Of a stretch of DNA of 64,000 nt, positions 1 to 7,656 are shown piece after piece. Made by a program: the position numbers and the translations under genes. The stretch comes from Capnocytophaga leadbetteri (GTDB lineage Bacteria > Bacteroidota > Bacteroidia > Flavobacteriales > Flavobacteriaceae), in assembly GCF_003054025.1 (NCBI RefSeq), contig NZ_QBKG01000001.1, positions 558,001 to 622,000 of the forward strand, in the 5' to 3' direction. Below the pieces are notes generated by a model that did no database searches, had not been told where the DNA came from, and saw nothing but the letters and a program-made list of their open reading frames with translations. The first letter of the stretch is position 1. Each line of letters opens with the position of its first letter.

Positions 1-891
1 TTTGCTGATAGCAAGTTAGACGACAGCCGTGGCGAAATGATATGGTATCCAGTATCAGCCGAGCACTTCGCTGGTTTTGACTATCTATTAGTAAAAAGTA
101 GTAAGAATATTGAAAACTATGGAGCGGCATCCACTATTCTCAACGAGCAGCACCAGCAGCACCTCCTCGACCAGATAAACGTGCTATACGTGGCAATGAC
201 CCGTCCTGAGTCGTCTCTCTACGTTATCACTTCGCTCCCTGAGAAAGAGATAACCACTTACGGCACGCTCCTCCGCGATTTTTTAAAACATAAAGGAGAT
301 TGGAATGAGGAGATTACTGAGTATGAATATGGCAGTCCTATACTAGCTAAAAAGAAAGAAGAAACAAATGCCGATAGCTATGTGCTATTTCAGAAAGGTT
401 GGACAGCCCCTCATTATAAGATAGCTACAGGAGCCTCACTGCTATGGGACACCCACCAACAGCAAGCCCTCGAAAGAGGAAACCTCATACACACCCTCTT
501 TTCGCAACTGACCTATGCTACCGACTTAGGGGCGGTACTAAGCGAGGCGCTACAAGAAGGCACCCTAACAGAGGAGCAATACCAACTGCTGAAGCCTCAA
601 ATAGAAACCCTACTAAGCGAGCCGCAGATAGCAGCTTTCTTTACTGATGAGTACCATTACTTCATCGAACGCGAGTTTGTAGACGGCAAGGGCAAATACT
701 TCCGTCCTGATAGGATAGCCTATCACCCTACCACTCGCGAAGCCTACCTTATCGATTACAAAACAGGGCAGCCTAACCCTCAATACCACCAACAGCTATT
801 GTACTATGCCCAAAACCTGCAAGCCATCGGTTGGCAAGTAAAAGGCAAATACTTAGTATATTTAGACGAGGGAGAGGTAGTTAAGTGTTAA
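1..891 (+). CDS. UvrD/RecB-type helicase-nuclease, C-terminal part (5' end outside window)
   Basis: The reading frame is open from base 1 (frame 1) to the stop at 889-891, so this is the last ~296 residues of a longer protein; the first in-frame ATG at 37 is internal. The segment LYVAMTRPESSLYV is superfamily 1 helicase motif VI (usual form LYVAxTRA), which contacts ATP. About 190 residues later comes a PD-(D/E)XK-type nuclease pattern: FRPDRIAY, then YLIDYKTGQ, then QLLYYAQNL. This order (helicase core then nuclease) is that of RecB/AddA-like exonucleases that process double-strand breaks. Known: Bacteroidota carry a UvrD-like protein with a fused nuclease. Inferred: an AddA/RecB-type enzyme; I cannot see the Walker A half. 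A strong hairpin terminator follows 23 bases after the stop, so it ends its transcript. Confidence 0.8.
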   Translation, partial: FADSKLDDSRGEMIWYPVSAEHFAGFDYLLVKSSKNIENYGAASTILNEQHQQHLLDQINVLYVAMTRPESSLYVITSLPEKEITTYGTLLRDFLKHKGDWNEEITEYEYGSPILAKKKEETNADSYVLFQKGWTAPHYKIATGASLLWDTHQQQALERGNLIHTLFSQLTYATDLGAVLSEALQEGTLTEEQYQLLKPQIETLLSEPQIAAFFTDEYHYFIEREFVDGKGKYFRPDRIAYHPTTREAYLIDYKTGQPNPQYHQQLLYYAQNLQAIGWQVKGKYLVYLDEGEVVKC

Positions 892-913
892 GCTAACCCC
901 CAATATACCGAAG

Positions 914-960
914 AACTTTGCACAGTAAAAGCACTAAACTTTTTACTGTGCAAAGTTTTT
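914..960 (+). terminator. Rho-independent terminator after helicase gene
   Basis: A perfect 17-bp inverted repeat (914-930 with 941-957, arms beginning AACTTTGCACAG) encloses a 10-base loop and is followed by a T run to 960. It lies 23 bases after the helicase stop. Confidence 0.9.
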
Positions 961-1082
961 ATGGTTTTTAGCCAATGATTACTTGCTCGTATAGATACTT
1001 CAGAAAGCTGAACTTCCTAAGAATTGAATAATTCATAACGAATTGAGAAAATCATTGCAGATTCTTTAAGTATATCTTAAGT

Positions 1083-1125
1083 GGACACTAAGAGGCCACT
1101 AAGTGGTTACTAAGTGTAGCTAAGC
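1083..1125. repeat. Degenerate 11-bp tandem repeat (about 4 units)
   Basis: Four consecutive units GGACACTAAGA, GGCCACTAAGT, GGTTACTAAGT and GTAGCTAAGC (last one 10 bases) share the core ACTAAG. They lie in the 579-base gap between the helicase and the PfkB kinase. That gap also holds a terminator (914-960), a promoter (1267-1297) and a gene remnant (1323-1464); I see nothing else in it. Confidence 0.6.
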
Positions 1126-1266
1126 AAAAGAAAACCCATTGCGAAAAACGCAACAAAAATGGCAAAACATTGAGAATCTTTTAATGGTTGAAGTTCTCTG
1201 TAGGAAAATGCCAATTCTCCCTTTAATAATAAGGCAGCCTTTGCCTAAAAAATTGCCCGTTTTTGT

Positions 1267-1297
1267 TTTGTGAATTCAAAATAAAACGCTACATTTG
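1267..1297 (+). promoter_or_regulatory. Flavobacterial promoter for remnant gene and PfkB kinase
   Basis: TTTG at 1267-1270 and TACATTTG at 1290-1297 are 19 bases apart, matching the Bacteroidota sigma-ABfr consensus TTTG-N19/20-TAnnTTTG. It lies 26 bases before the remnant start at 1323 and is the only clear promoter ahead of the kinase. Confidence 0.7.
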
Positions 1298-1322
1298 TGC
1301 CATATTTTGATGAGAAAAGAGT

Positions 1323-1464
1323 ATGAAAAGAAACAATATAAAAACTATTTGTGCTACAGGGGCTTTAATCCTTATTCCCTTCCGAAGTGTACAATACGCT
1401 TCGTTTTAAAACCGAAAAAGGCACTCTAAACCTTAATGATATAACCGTTTATAAATTAAAATAG
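1323..1464 (+). pseudogene. Internally deleted secreted-protein gene remnant
   Basis: An ATG at 1323, with a promoter just upstream, opens a 28-codon frame starting MKRNNIKTICATGALILIPF, a plausible signal peptide. It stops at 1409. In another frame, 1387-1461 reads VYNTLRFKTEKGTLNLNDI followed by TVYKLK and a stop at 1462-1464. That looks like the tail of a secreted carbohydrate-active enzyme, many of which end with a beta-sandwich strand of the type LxDIxVYxLK. The simplest reading is that the 5' and 3' ends of one gene were joined by a large internal deletion that also shifted the frame. The stop falls six bases before the PfkB kinase start, as expected for an operon partner. The family is unknown; a GH32 fructan hydrolase is one guess, because a fructokinase-like gene follows. 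The kinase now appears to use the remnant's promoter and a ~165-base leader. Confidence 0.5.
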
Positions 1465-1470
1465 AATAAA

Positions 1471-2349
1471 ATGAAAAATATAGTAGTAGGATTGGGCGAA
1501 ATCCTTTGGGATGTGTTCCCCGAAAGAAAAGTATTAGGCGGTGCTCCTGCTAATTTTGCATACCACGCCTCTCAGTTTGGCTTCAATGGTTATGCCGTAA
1601 GTGCTATTGGCGAAGACCTCCTTGGTAAGGAAATACTGAAGACCCTCGAAGAGAAAGAACTCAATTACATTATCGAGAAAACTGACTTCCCTACCGGTAC
1701 TGTAAAGGTACAGTTAGACGGTCGTGGGGTGCCTTCTTATGAAATCACCGAAAACGTAGCGTGGGATAATATACCTTTCTCTTCGCGCATCGAGAATTTG
1801 GCTAAGAATACCACTACGGTGTGTTTTGGTTCATTAGCACAACGCAATGTAGTGTCGAGGGCTACCATTCACAAGTTTTTAGACTTAATGCCTGCTGATA
1901 GTCTGAAGGTGTTTGACATCAATCTACGTCTCAAATACTTTAGCAAAGAGATTATAGTCGATTCGCTCGACAAGGCTTCCGCTCTCAAAATCAATGATGA
2001 AGAGATAGTGAAGATAGCCGAAATCTTCGAACTAAAGGGTACTGATGAAGAGATTTGCCGCCATCTGTTAGAGAAATACCAGCTTAAATTCCTTATCCTC
2101 ACGCAAGGCACCCGAGGCAGTTATGTATTTACGCCTTATGAAAAATCGTTCTTAGGCACGCCAAAGGTTACCATTGCCGATACGGTAGGTGCAGGCGACT
2201 CGTTCACGGCTGCCTTTGTAGCCTCTTACCTCAATGGTCGTAGTATTGCCCAATCGCATCAATTAGCGGTTGAGGTGTCGGCTTATGTATGTCAGCAACA
2301 CGGTGCAATGCCTCGCCTTGCCGATGCTCATTTAGAATTATTCAGGTAA
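1471..2349 (+). CDS. PfkB-family carbohydrate kinase (fructokinase-like)
   Basis: This is a 292-aa cytoplasmic ribokinase/PfkB-family sugar kinase, normal length for the family. The N-terminal glycine pair signature GGAPANF is at residues 23-29. The C-terminal PfkB signature DTVGAGDSF is at 237-245, with D243 as the expected catalytic base and the GAGD anion hole. The opening (VVGLGEILWDVFP) resembles bacterial fructokinases, so fructose to fructose-6-phosphate is the best guess; the sugar specificity cannot be read from the motifs. It lies just after a broken secreted-protein remnant and shares its promoter. The GH92 mannosidase gene downstream has its own promoter. If the remnant was a fructan hydrolase, the kinase has lost its partner enzyme. 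Confidence 0.85.
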   Translation: MKNIVVGLGEILWDVFPERKVLGGAPANFAYHASQFGFNGYAVSAIGEDLLGKEILKTLEEKELNYIIEKTDFPTGTVKVQLDGRGVPSYEITENVAWDNIPFSSRIENLAKNTTTVCFGSLAQRNVVSRATIHKFLDLMPADSLKVFDINLRLKYFSKEIIVDSLDKASALKINDEEIVKIAEIFELKGTDEEICRHLLEKYQLKFLILTQGTRGSYVFTPYEKSFLGTPKVTIADTVGAGDSFTAAFVASYLNGRSIAQSHQLAVEVSAYVCQQHGAMPRLADAHLELFR

Positions 2350-2366
2350 TTAATTATCAATTGTCG

Positions 2367-2397
2367 GTTGTTAGTTAGCAATTATTTTGTATCTTTG
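2367..2397 (+). promoter_or_regulatory. Promoter of GH92-rmlB operon
   Basis: GTTG at 2367-2370 and TATCTTTG at 2390-2397 are 19 bases apart, fitting the Bacteroidota consensus. The GH92 start is 28 bases downstream. Confidence 0.65.
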
Positions 2398-2424
2398 CCA
2401 CATTAATTAACCGTTAATGTTATA

Positions 2425-4689
2425 ATGATGAAGTTAAAACATATTTCTTTGGTAGCGGTAGCTGCCTTTTTGTCGGCTTGTCATCAGTCTAAAACAGTGA
2501 CTGAAAAAGAGGCTGAAGCCCCTCAAAAACCCTTGATTAGCTATGTAGATCCATTTATTGGTACAGGCGGACACGGGCATACTTACCCTGGGGCGACTAC
2601 CCCTTTTGGTATGATACAAGTCAGTCCCGTGAATGGTCTTAGCCACTGGGATTGGTGTTCAGGCTATCATTATTCTGATAGTCTAATGGTAGGTTTTGGT
2701 CATTTGAGCCTCAGTGGTACAGGTATTGGCGACTTAAACGATATTTTGCTGATGCCTACTCATAAAACGTATGACCTTAGCGAGCTAAAGTACGGCAGAA
2801 AAGAGCAATACCCTGTGAATGCGAAAGAGTTTCGCGATATGGTACCTTACAAATCTAAGTACAGCCATAAGAACGAAAAAGCAGAACCTGGTTATTACCA
2901 GGTGTATTTAGAAGACCCTAAAGTGAATGTAGAACTCACTGCGGCACAACGTTATGCTGTACATCGTTATACTTTTGAAAAAGGAGCAGAACAGTCTGTA
3001 ATTTTGAATTTAGGATTTGCTATCAACTGGGATAGTCCTACTAAGACCTCATTTAGTAAATCAAATAAGAAGTTAGATGCTTATAACAATGGTAATATTA
3101 TCACAGGTTATCGTTATAGTACGGGTTGGGCTGAAAACCAAAAGGTGTACTTTGCTATTCAGTTCTCTAAACCAATAAAGGATATTACTTACCAAAAACA
3201 TAAAGAAGACATTACTTCAGGGCAAATATTCTTTGATAATGCTGATGAGAACTTAGAGGTAAAAGTAGCCGTTTCGTCAGTAAGTGAAGAAAATGCTTTA
3301 GATAACTTGGAGTTATACAACGCTCCTAATTTTGATAAAACCAAATCATTAGCGCAACAACAATGGGAGAAGACTCTCAGCAGTATAGTAGTAGAAACCC
3401 CTGTTGATTCGCTTAAAACCATCTTCTATACTGCCCTCTATCACGCACAAGTAGCGCCTGTAACTTTTTCTGACAAGAATGGATGGTTTAGATTGCAAAA
3501 CGACGAGATTGTAAAAACCGAAGGCACAGCTTATTCTACCTTATCGCTTTGGGATACTTTCCGTGCCGAGCACCCACTGCTTACGCTTTTGCAGCCTAAA
3601 GTTACAGCTGATATTATCAACTCGATGCTGGCGTACTATCAGGTGCATAAAGTATTACCTGTTTGGACGCTTTATGGCAACGAAACCAATACAATGACAG
3701 GTTACCATTCTGTTGCGGTAATTGCAGAAGCCTATCTAAAAGGCGTACGTGGCTTTGATGCTGAAAAGGTATACGAGGCAATGAAAACCACTATGATGCA
3801 AGATGACCGTGGACTAAAAGCCTACAAGAAATACGGTTATATTCCTTACAATGCAGGAGTAGACGAGTCTGTTACTATAACTCTTGAATATGCTTATGAC
3901 GATTGGTGTGTAGCACAAATGGCGAAGGCATTGGGCAAGACAGAAGACGCTGATTTCTTCTTGAAGCGTTCAGAAGCCTACACGCACCTATTCGATAAAG
4001 AAACAGGCTTTATGCGTGGTAAAAGCACCGATGGCAAATGGCGCACTCCTTTTGACCCCAAACGTTCTGACCACCGCGAAAACACCGATTATACTGAAGG
4101 TAATGCTTGGCAACACAGTTGGTTTGTACCTCATAACGTAAAAGGACTTATTAATCTATTTGGTGGTAATGAGCCTTTTGTAGCGCACTTAGAGAAACTC
4201 TTTACCGAAAGTTCAGAAATTACAGGGGATAACACCTCTCCTGATATCTCAGGACTCATAGGGCAATATGCGCACGGTAATGAACCGAGCCATCATATAG
4301 CTTATATGTTCAACGAGGCAGGGCAACCTAAGAAAACGCAGTATTGGGTAGATCGCATCTTGCAAACACAGTACAACACTACCCCTAACGGACTTAGTGG
4401 TAATGAAGACTGCGGACAGATGTCAGCTTGGTATATCTGGAGCGCAATGGGCTTATACCCTATGAATCCTGCTTCTACTGAATACCAATTTGGTCGACCT
4501 CTATTCGATAAAGTAACGATGTACTTGCCTAATGGTAAGACCTTTACCATAGTGGCTAAGAACGTATCTAAAGATAATAAATATATCAAGTCAGTTACTT
4601 TTAACGGAAAGGCTTATAAACAATGGTATATTTCGCATCAAGAACTCTTGAGTGGCGGTGAATTAGTTTTTGAAATGACAAATAAATAA
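2425..4689 (+). CDS. GH92 family alpha-1,2-mannosidase-like lipoprotein
   Basis: This 754-aa protein starts with a lipoprotein signal peptide (hydrophobic run then lipobox LSAC, Cys19), so it is anchored in an envelope membrane, possibly at the surface. The mature part opens with YVDPFIGTGGHGHTYPGA and PFGMIQVSP, hallmarks of GH92 exo-mannosidases. Later come ETNTMTGYHS, ENTDYTEGNAWQHSW and GNEDCGQMSAWYIW, the conserved family blocks that include acidic catalytic residues. GH92 enzymes remove alpha-mannose, often alpha-1,2-linked, from N-glycans in a calcium-dependent inverting reaction; many are expanded in glycan-degrading Bacteroidota. Length is typical. The start could be the first or second of two adjacent ATGs (2425 or 2428). 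The stop overlaps the start of rmlB by one base, implying translational coupling. Linkage specificity is an inference. Confidence 0.92.
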   Translation: MMKLKHISLVAVAAFLSACHQSKTVTEKEAEAPQKPLISYVDPFIGTGGHGHTYPGATTPFGMIQVSPVNGLSHWDWCSGYHYSDSLMVGFGHLSLSGTGIGDLNDILLMPTHKTYDLSELKYGRKEQYPVNAKEFRDMVPYKSKYSHKNEKAEPGYYQVYLEDPKVNVELTAAQRYAVHRYTFEKGAEQSVILNLGFAINWDSPTKTSFSKSNKKLDAYNNGNIITGYRYSTGWAENQKVYFAIQFSKPIKDITYQKHKEDITSGQIFFDNADENLEVKVAVSSVSEENALDNLELYNAPNFDKTKSLAQQQWEKTLSSIVVETPVDSLKTIFYTALYHAQVAPVTFSDKNGWFRLQNDEIVKTEGTAYSTLSLWDTFRAEHPLLTLLQPKVTADIINSMLAYYQVHKVLPVWTLYGNETNTMTGYHSVAVIAEAYLKGVRGFDAEKVYEAMKTTMMQDDRGLKAYKKYGYIPYNAGVDESVTITLEYAYDDWCVAQMAKALGKTEDADFFLKRSEAYTHLFDKETGFMRGKSTDGKWRTPFDPKRSDHRENTDYTEGNAWQHSWFVPHNVKGLINLFGGNEPFVAHLEKLFTESSEITGDNTSPDISGLIGQYAHGNEPSHHIAYMFNEAGQPKKTQYWVDRILQTQYNTTPNGLSGNEDCGQMSAWYIWSAMGLYPMNPASTEYQFGRPLFDKVTMYLPNGKTFTIVAKNVSKDNKYIKSVTFNGKAYKQWYISHQELLSGGELVFEMTNK

Positions 4690-5684
4690 TGAAGAGAAAC
4701 CTCTTAATTACAGGAGGAGCTGGTTTTATCGGCTCACACGTGGTGAGGTTATTTGTAACTAAATACCCTGATTATCACGTTTTCAACTTAGATAAACTTA
4801 CTTACGCAGGCAACTTGGATAACGTTGCTGATGTAGCCAATGCCCCTAATTACACTTTCATAGAGGCTGATATTTGCGACTATGAGCGTATGAAAGAGCT
4901 TTTTAAGAACTATCATATTGATGGAGTGATACACCTTGCTGCTGAAAGTCACGTGGATAGGAGTATAGAAGACCCTTTCATTTTTGCTAAAACCAATGTG
5001 ATGGGTACGCTTAGTTTATTGCAAGCAGCTCGCGAGGCGTGGAAAGGCAATATGCAGGGCAAACGCTTCTATCACGTCTCTACTGACGAGGTGTATGGAG
5101 CTTTAGAAATGGATAACACACTCTTTACCGAAGAAACTCCATACGACCCTCAGTCGCCGTATTCAGCTTCTAAAGCCTCATCAGACCACTTTGTGAGGGC
5201 TTACCACAACACTTATAAGCTACCTGTGGTGATTTCTAATTGCTCTAACAATTATGGTTCTCATCAATATCCTGAGAAGCTTATTCCCGTATGTATTTAT
5301 AATATAGTAGATAATAAGCCCCTACCTATTTATGGTAAGGGCGAGAATATTCGCGATTGGTTGTTTGTAGAAGACCACGCTCGTGCTATTGATGTTATTT
5401 TTCATCAAGGGAAAGATGGTGATACTTACAATATTGGTGGTTTTAACGAATGGCGTAATATCGACTTAGTAAGAGTGATTATTAAAGAAGTTGATAAGCA
5501 ATTAGGAAGACCCGAAGGCACTTCAGAGAAGCTTATTACCTTTGTAACTGACCGTGCTGGTCACGATTTGCGTTATGCTATTGATGCTACTAAACTGAAG
5601 AATGAGTTAGGTTGGGAACCCTCATTGCAGTTTGAAGAAGGTATACAAAAAACTGTAAAATGGTATCTTGAAAGAATTAAATAA
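4689..5684 (+). CDS. rfbB: dTDP-glucose 4,6-dehydratase
   Basis: A 331-aa extended short-chain dehydrogenase. It has the NAD-binding GGAGFIGSHV at residues 8-17, HLAAESHVDRSI, the STDEVYG dehydratase triad region and YSASKASSDH with the catalytic Tyr-x3-Lys. These together are specific to RmlB/RfbB, which converts dTDP-glucose to dTDP-4-keto-6-deoxyglucose on the way to dTDP-rhamnose and other deoxysugars. The start ATG overlaps the GH92 stop by one base (TAATG), so it is coupled to the mannosidase rather than placed with rmlA, rmlC or rmlD, which are absent from this window. A strong hairpin follows and separates it from the convergent ftsQ gene. Confidence 0.93.
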   Translation: MKRNLLITGGAGFIGSHVVRLFVTKYPDYHVFNLDKLTYAGNLDNVADVANAPNYTFIEADICDYERMKELFKNYHIDGVIHLAAESHVDRSIEDPFIFAKTNVMGTLSLLQAAREAWKGNMQGKRFYHVSTDEVYGALEMDNTLFTEETPYDPQSPYSASKASSDHFVRAYHNTYKLPVVISNCSNNYGSHQYPEKLIPVCIYNIVDNKPLPIYGKGENIRDWLFVEDHARAIDVIFHQGKDGDTYNIGGFNEWRNIDLVRVIIKEVDKQLGRPEGTSEKLITFVTDRAGHDLRYAIDATKLKNELGWEPSLQFEEGIQKTVKWYLERIK

Positions 5685-5700
5685 CAATTTCATAATCAAT

Positions 5701-5743
5701 AAAAAAACAGAGACTGTTCAAATTGAACAGTCTCTGTTTTTTT
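5701..5743. terminator. Bidirectional terminator between rfbB and ftsQ
   Basis: The arms ACAGAGACTGTTCAA (5707-5721) and TTGAACAGTCTCTGT (5723-5737) are perfectly complementary, with an A run on the left and a T run on the right. The hairpin can serve both convergent genes. Confidence 0.92.
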
Positions 5744-5760
5744 ATTGACTTATTTGCAAA

Positions 5761-6465
5761 TTATCTTTTGCAGACTACTTGGTTAGTGTATTTTAAATTA
5801 ACAATACTGTATTCGTTTAAGAGATTCATCTTTTCTAACTGCTTGTAGAAGGCTTTGAGATTAGCTTTCTTCATTTGTTCGTCTTCAAAACGTCCGAAAA
5901 GAACAGTGAAATGAGGAATACGCATCAAGAATTGGTATTCACCATTGTTTTTGACCATTACCTCAGTGATGTTTTCGTTAAGCCACATATCATTCTGTAT
6001 AAACATCATTAGGCGATAGGTGTCTTCCCAATATTTATTGCATTCGCCTTTAAGTAGAGGTACACGGGCTGAATAAGAGCTCGATAGAGGCATTTTCTTG
6101 CCTTGTGTATCCATATAATATACCGTGCCATTGTCATATACGCGGGCGATAGGTTGGCGTTGTTTTACTTTGGCATTAAGCACCCCATCAAGTGTGTAGA
6201 AAACCTCTGATTTTTCTATCATATCATTGTTGTCTAAGAGATTTTCTATCTCCCTCAACTTTAGCAAACCTATAGGCTGCGGTGCTTGTGGGTCTTTGAA
6301 AATAGTGCGGCGTATCGTCTCATCGGTTACATACATATCTTCGTCTTGATGGTCTATGATTACTTCTTTTATAGGACGCATTTTGTTTTTCCCCGAAGCA
6401 AATAGCTGAATGCCAAGGGGTAATAAGATGATAACTACTATTTTGATTATTTTCTTAGGGTGCAT
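5761..6465 (-). CDS. ftsQ: Cell division protein FtsQ/DivIB-like
   Basis: A 234-aa protein with a short cytoplasmic start (MHPKKIIK), one membrane span at about residues 8-25, and an extracytoplasmic region containing a POTRA-like segment (VYVTDETIRRTIF-type strand and helix pattern, then KVKQRQPIARVY). This layout matches the divergent flavobacterial FtsQ, which joins FtsB and FtsL to link FtsZ to septal peptidoglycan synthesis. The pattern QRQPIARVYDNGTVYYMD is the typical FtsQ beta-domain entry. It is not next to murC or ftsA here; instead it stands alone with its own promoter at 6486-6517 and converges on rfbB. Identification rests on overall pattern and is fairly secure. Confidence 0.8.
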   Translation of the reverse strand: MHPKKIIKIVVIILLPLGIQLFASGKNKMRPIKEVIIDHQDEDMYVTDETIRRTIFKDPQAPQPIGLLKLREIENLLDNNDMIEKSEVFYTLDGVLNAKVKQRQPIARVYDNGTVYYMDTQGKKMPLSSSYSARVPLLKGECNKYWEDTYRLMMFIQNDMWLNENITEVMVKNNGEYQFLMRIPHFTVLFGRFEDEQMKKANLKAFYKQLEKMNLLNEYSIVNLKYTNQVVCKR

Positions 6466-6485
6466 AGCGTTGTTTTTTGTCGCTG

Positions 6486-6516
6486 CAAAAGTAGTGATAA
6501 TTTGTCAATTTGACAA
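6486..6516 (-). promoter_or_regulatory. Promoter of ftsQ
   Basis: On the minus strand TACTTTTG (6493-6486) is preceded by TTG (6516-6514) at a 20-base spacing. It is 21 bases before the ftsQ start. Confidence 0.6.
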
Positions 6517-6588
6517 TTTGTTAATTAGGTAAAGAGCAAGTGTTGTTTTTCGTTACCTACTCGGCTACGCCAGAAACACCGACTTTTG

Positions 6589-6658
6589 TTTGCTCATCGT
6601 TCGCTTATCCTTCGCTTATCCTTCGCTCATTGTTCGCTTATTGTTCGCTCATTGTTCG
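6589..6658. repeat. 11-bp tandem repeat, about 6 units
   Basis: Units run TTTGCTCATCG, TTCGCTTATCC (twice), TTCGCTCATTG, TTCGCTTATTG, TTCGCTCATTG, then a partial TTCG. The array sits in the 280-base divergent gap between ftsQ and the secreted protein at 6746, upstream of both promoter cores. Confidence 0.85.
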
Positions 6659-6690
6659 ATTTAGCAATAGCTAAAAACTAACTATTAATT

Positions 6691-6722
6691 TTTGCTAATT
6701 TGCTAATTGTTTTGTACATTTG
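6691..6722 (+). promoter_or_regulatory. Promoter of secreted helical protein gene
   Basis: TTTG (6691-6694) and TACATTTG (6715-6722) are 20 bases apart and lie 23 bases before the ATG at 6746. Confidence 0.7.
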
Positions 6723-6745
6723 CCGCCTATCTAAAATGTTGTATT

Positions 6746-7378
6746 ATGAAGTATATATTTCTATTATTGAGTGTGTTAGGAGTGGCTCCGCTGGCAATAG
6801 GTCAGGATATAGAAGCGGTACTAACAGAAAAAATTAAATTACTAGACAAAAGTTATAAAAATACAGAGTTGCAGCCTTTAGCAAATGACTTTGAGCGCAT
6901 TGCTTTGGCTGACACTACGCATTGGCTTGCTAACTATTATACGGCTTATGTAAACATTCGTATAGCCGACCAATCGTCTGGTAGTACTATTGACTCTTAT
7001 TGCGACCAAGCTGAGAAATATCTGAAGATAGCTGAAAAAGCTAAAGGGGCTAATGCGTCTGAAATCTATGCGCTTTATGCTTATCTGTATAGCGCTAAGG
7101 TAAAGGTAAATCCGATGTTTAGAGGGGCTAAGTACGGCAAGATGAGTAGAGAGTATTCTGAAAAATCAATAAAGGAAAATCCTAATAATCCGCGTCCGTA
7201 CCTGATTAGAGCTATCGGGATTTTTTTTACTCCTAAAGCCTTTGGCGGAGGGCCTGCTAAAGCAAAACCTTTCTTAGATAAGGCTTTTGAGAAATTTGAT
7301 TCTTTCACCCCTGAAACAGCTAACAGTCCGCATTGGGGAAAAGGAATGGCAGAGTATTTGAAAAAATCAGGTAATTAG
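6746..7378 (+). CDS. Small secreted TPR-like protein of unknown function
   Basis: I start this at the internal ATG 6746, giving 210 residues. That start puts a clean signal peptide (MKYIFLLLSVLGVAPLAIGQ) at the N-terminus, whereas the upstream ATG at 6707 lies inside the promoter. The mature part is largely helical with a repeating pattern of paired helices rich in Ala, Tyr and Lys (HWLANYYTAYVNI, YALYAYLYSAKVKV, NPNNPRPYLIRAIG), suggesting tetratricopeptide-like repeats in a periplasmic or surface protein. The NPNNPRPYLIRA segment followed by a glycine-proline-rich FGGGPAKAKPFL is seen in uncharacterised flavobacterial proteins. Function unknown. The gene is flanked by an 11-bp repeat array upstream and an 8-bp array that starts three bases after its stop. 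Confidence 0.7.
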   Translation: MKYIFLLLSVLGVAPLAIGQDIEAVLTEKIKLLDKSYKNTELQPLANDFERIALADTTHWLANYYTAYVNIRIADQSSGSTIDSYCDQAEKYLKIAEKAKGANASEIYALYAYLYSAKVKVNPMFRGAKYGKMSREYSEKSIKENPNNPRPYLIRAIGIFFTPKAFGGGPAKAKPFLDKAFEKFDSFTPETANSPHWGKGMAEYLKKSGN

Positions 7379-7380
7379 AC

Positions 7381-7620
7381 GATTTGTCAATTTGGCGATT
7401 TGTCGATTTGTCGATTTGACGATTTGACGATTTGACGATTTGACGATTTGACGATTTGACGATTTGACGATTTGACGATTTGACGATTTGACGATTTGAC
7501 GATTTGACGATTTGACGATTTGACGATTTGACGATTTGCCGATTTGGTGATTTGCCGATTTGGTGATTTGCCGATTTGACGATTTGACGATTTGGTGATT
7601 TGCCGATTTGGCAATTTGTT
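7381..7620. repeat. 8-bp tandem repeat array, 30 units
   Basis: Thirty consecutive 8-base units with consensus GATTTGAC fill 7381-7620 with no phase break. Units 5-19 (7413-7532) are identical, while the edge units vary at the last two bases (GATTTGTC, GATTTGCC, GATTTGGT). A homogeneous core with degenerate margins is the signature of replication slippage. It lies between the TPR-like gene and era. Because 8 is not a multiple of 3, minus-strand frames through it stay open by chance. Confidence 0.97.
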
Positions 7621-7656
7621 TCATAATTCAAAATTCACAATTCAAAATTAAAAAAA

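Noticed and set aside
444-647. 67-codon frame within the helicase gene
   Set aside because: It overlaps an established domain in another frame and its peptide is proline/arginine-rich with no recognisable features.
6707-6745. Upstream ATG extension of the TPR-like gene
   Set aside because: It would start inside the promoter core and add a non-signal-like prefix; the ATG at 6746 gives a normal signal peptide.
7381-7620. Possible CRISPR array
   Set aside because: Units are 8 bases in direct contact with no spacers, and there are no cas genes in the window.
7320-7631. Three overlapping minus-strand reading frames with repeating NRQIVKSS peptides
   Set aside because: They are produced by the 8-bp array, which has no stop in these frames; there is no promoter, and an 8-residue period is a direct outcome of an 8-base unit.
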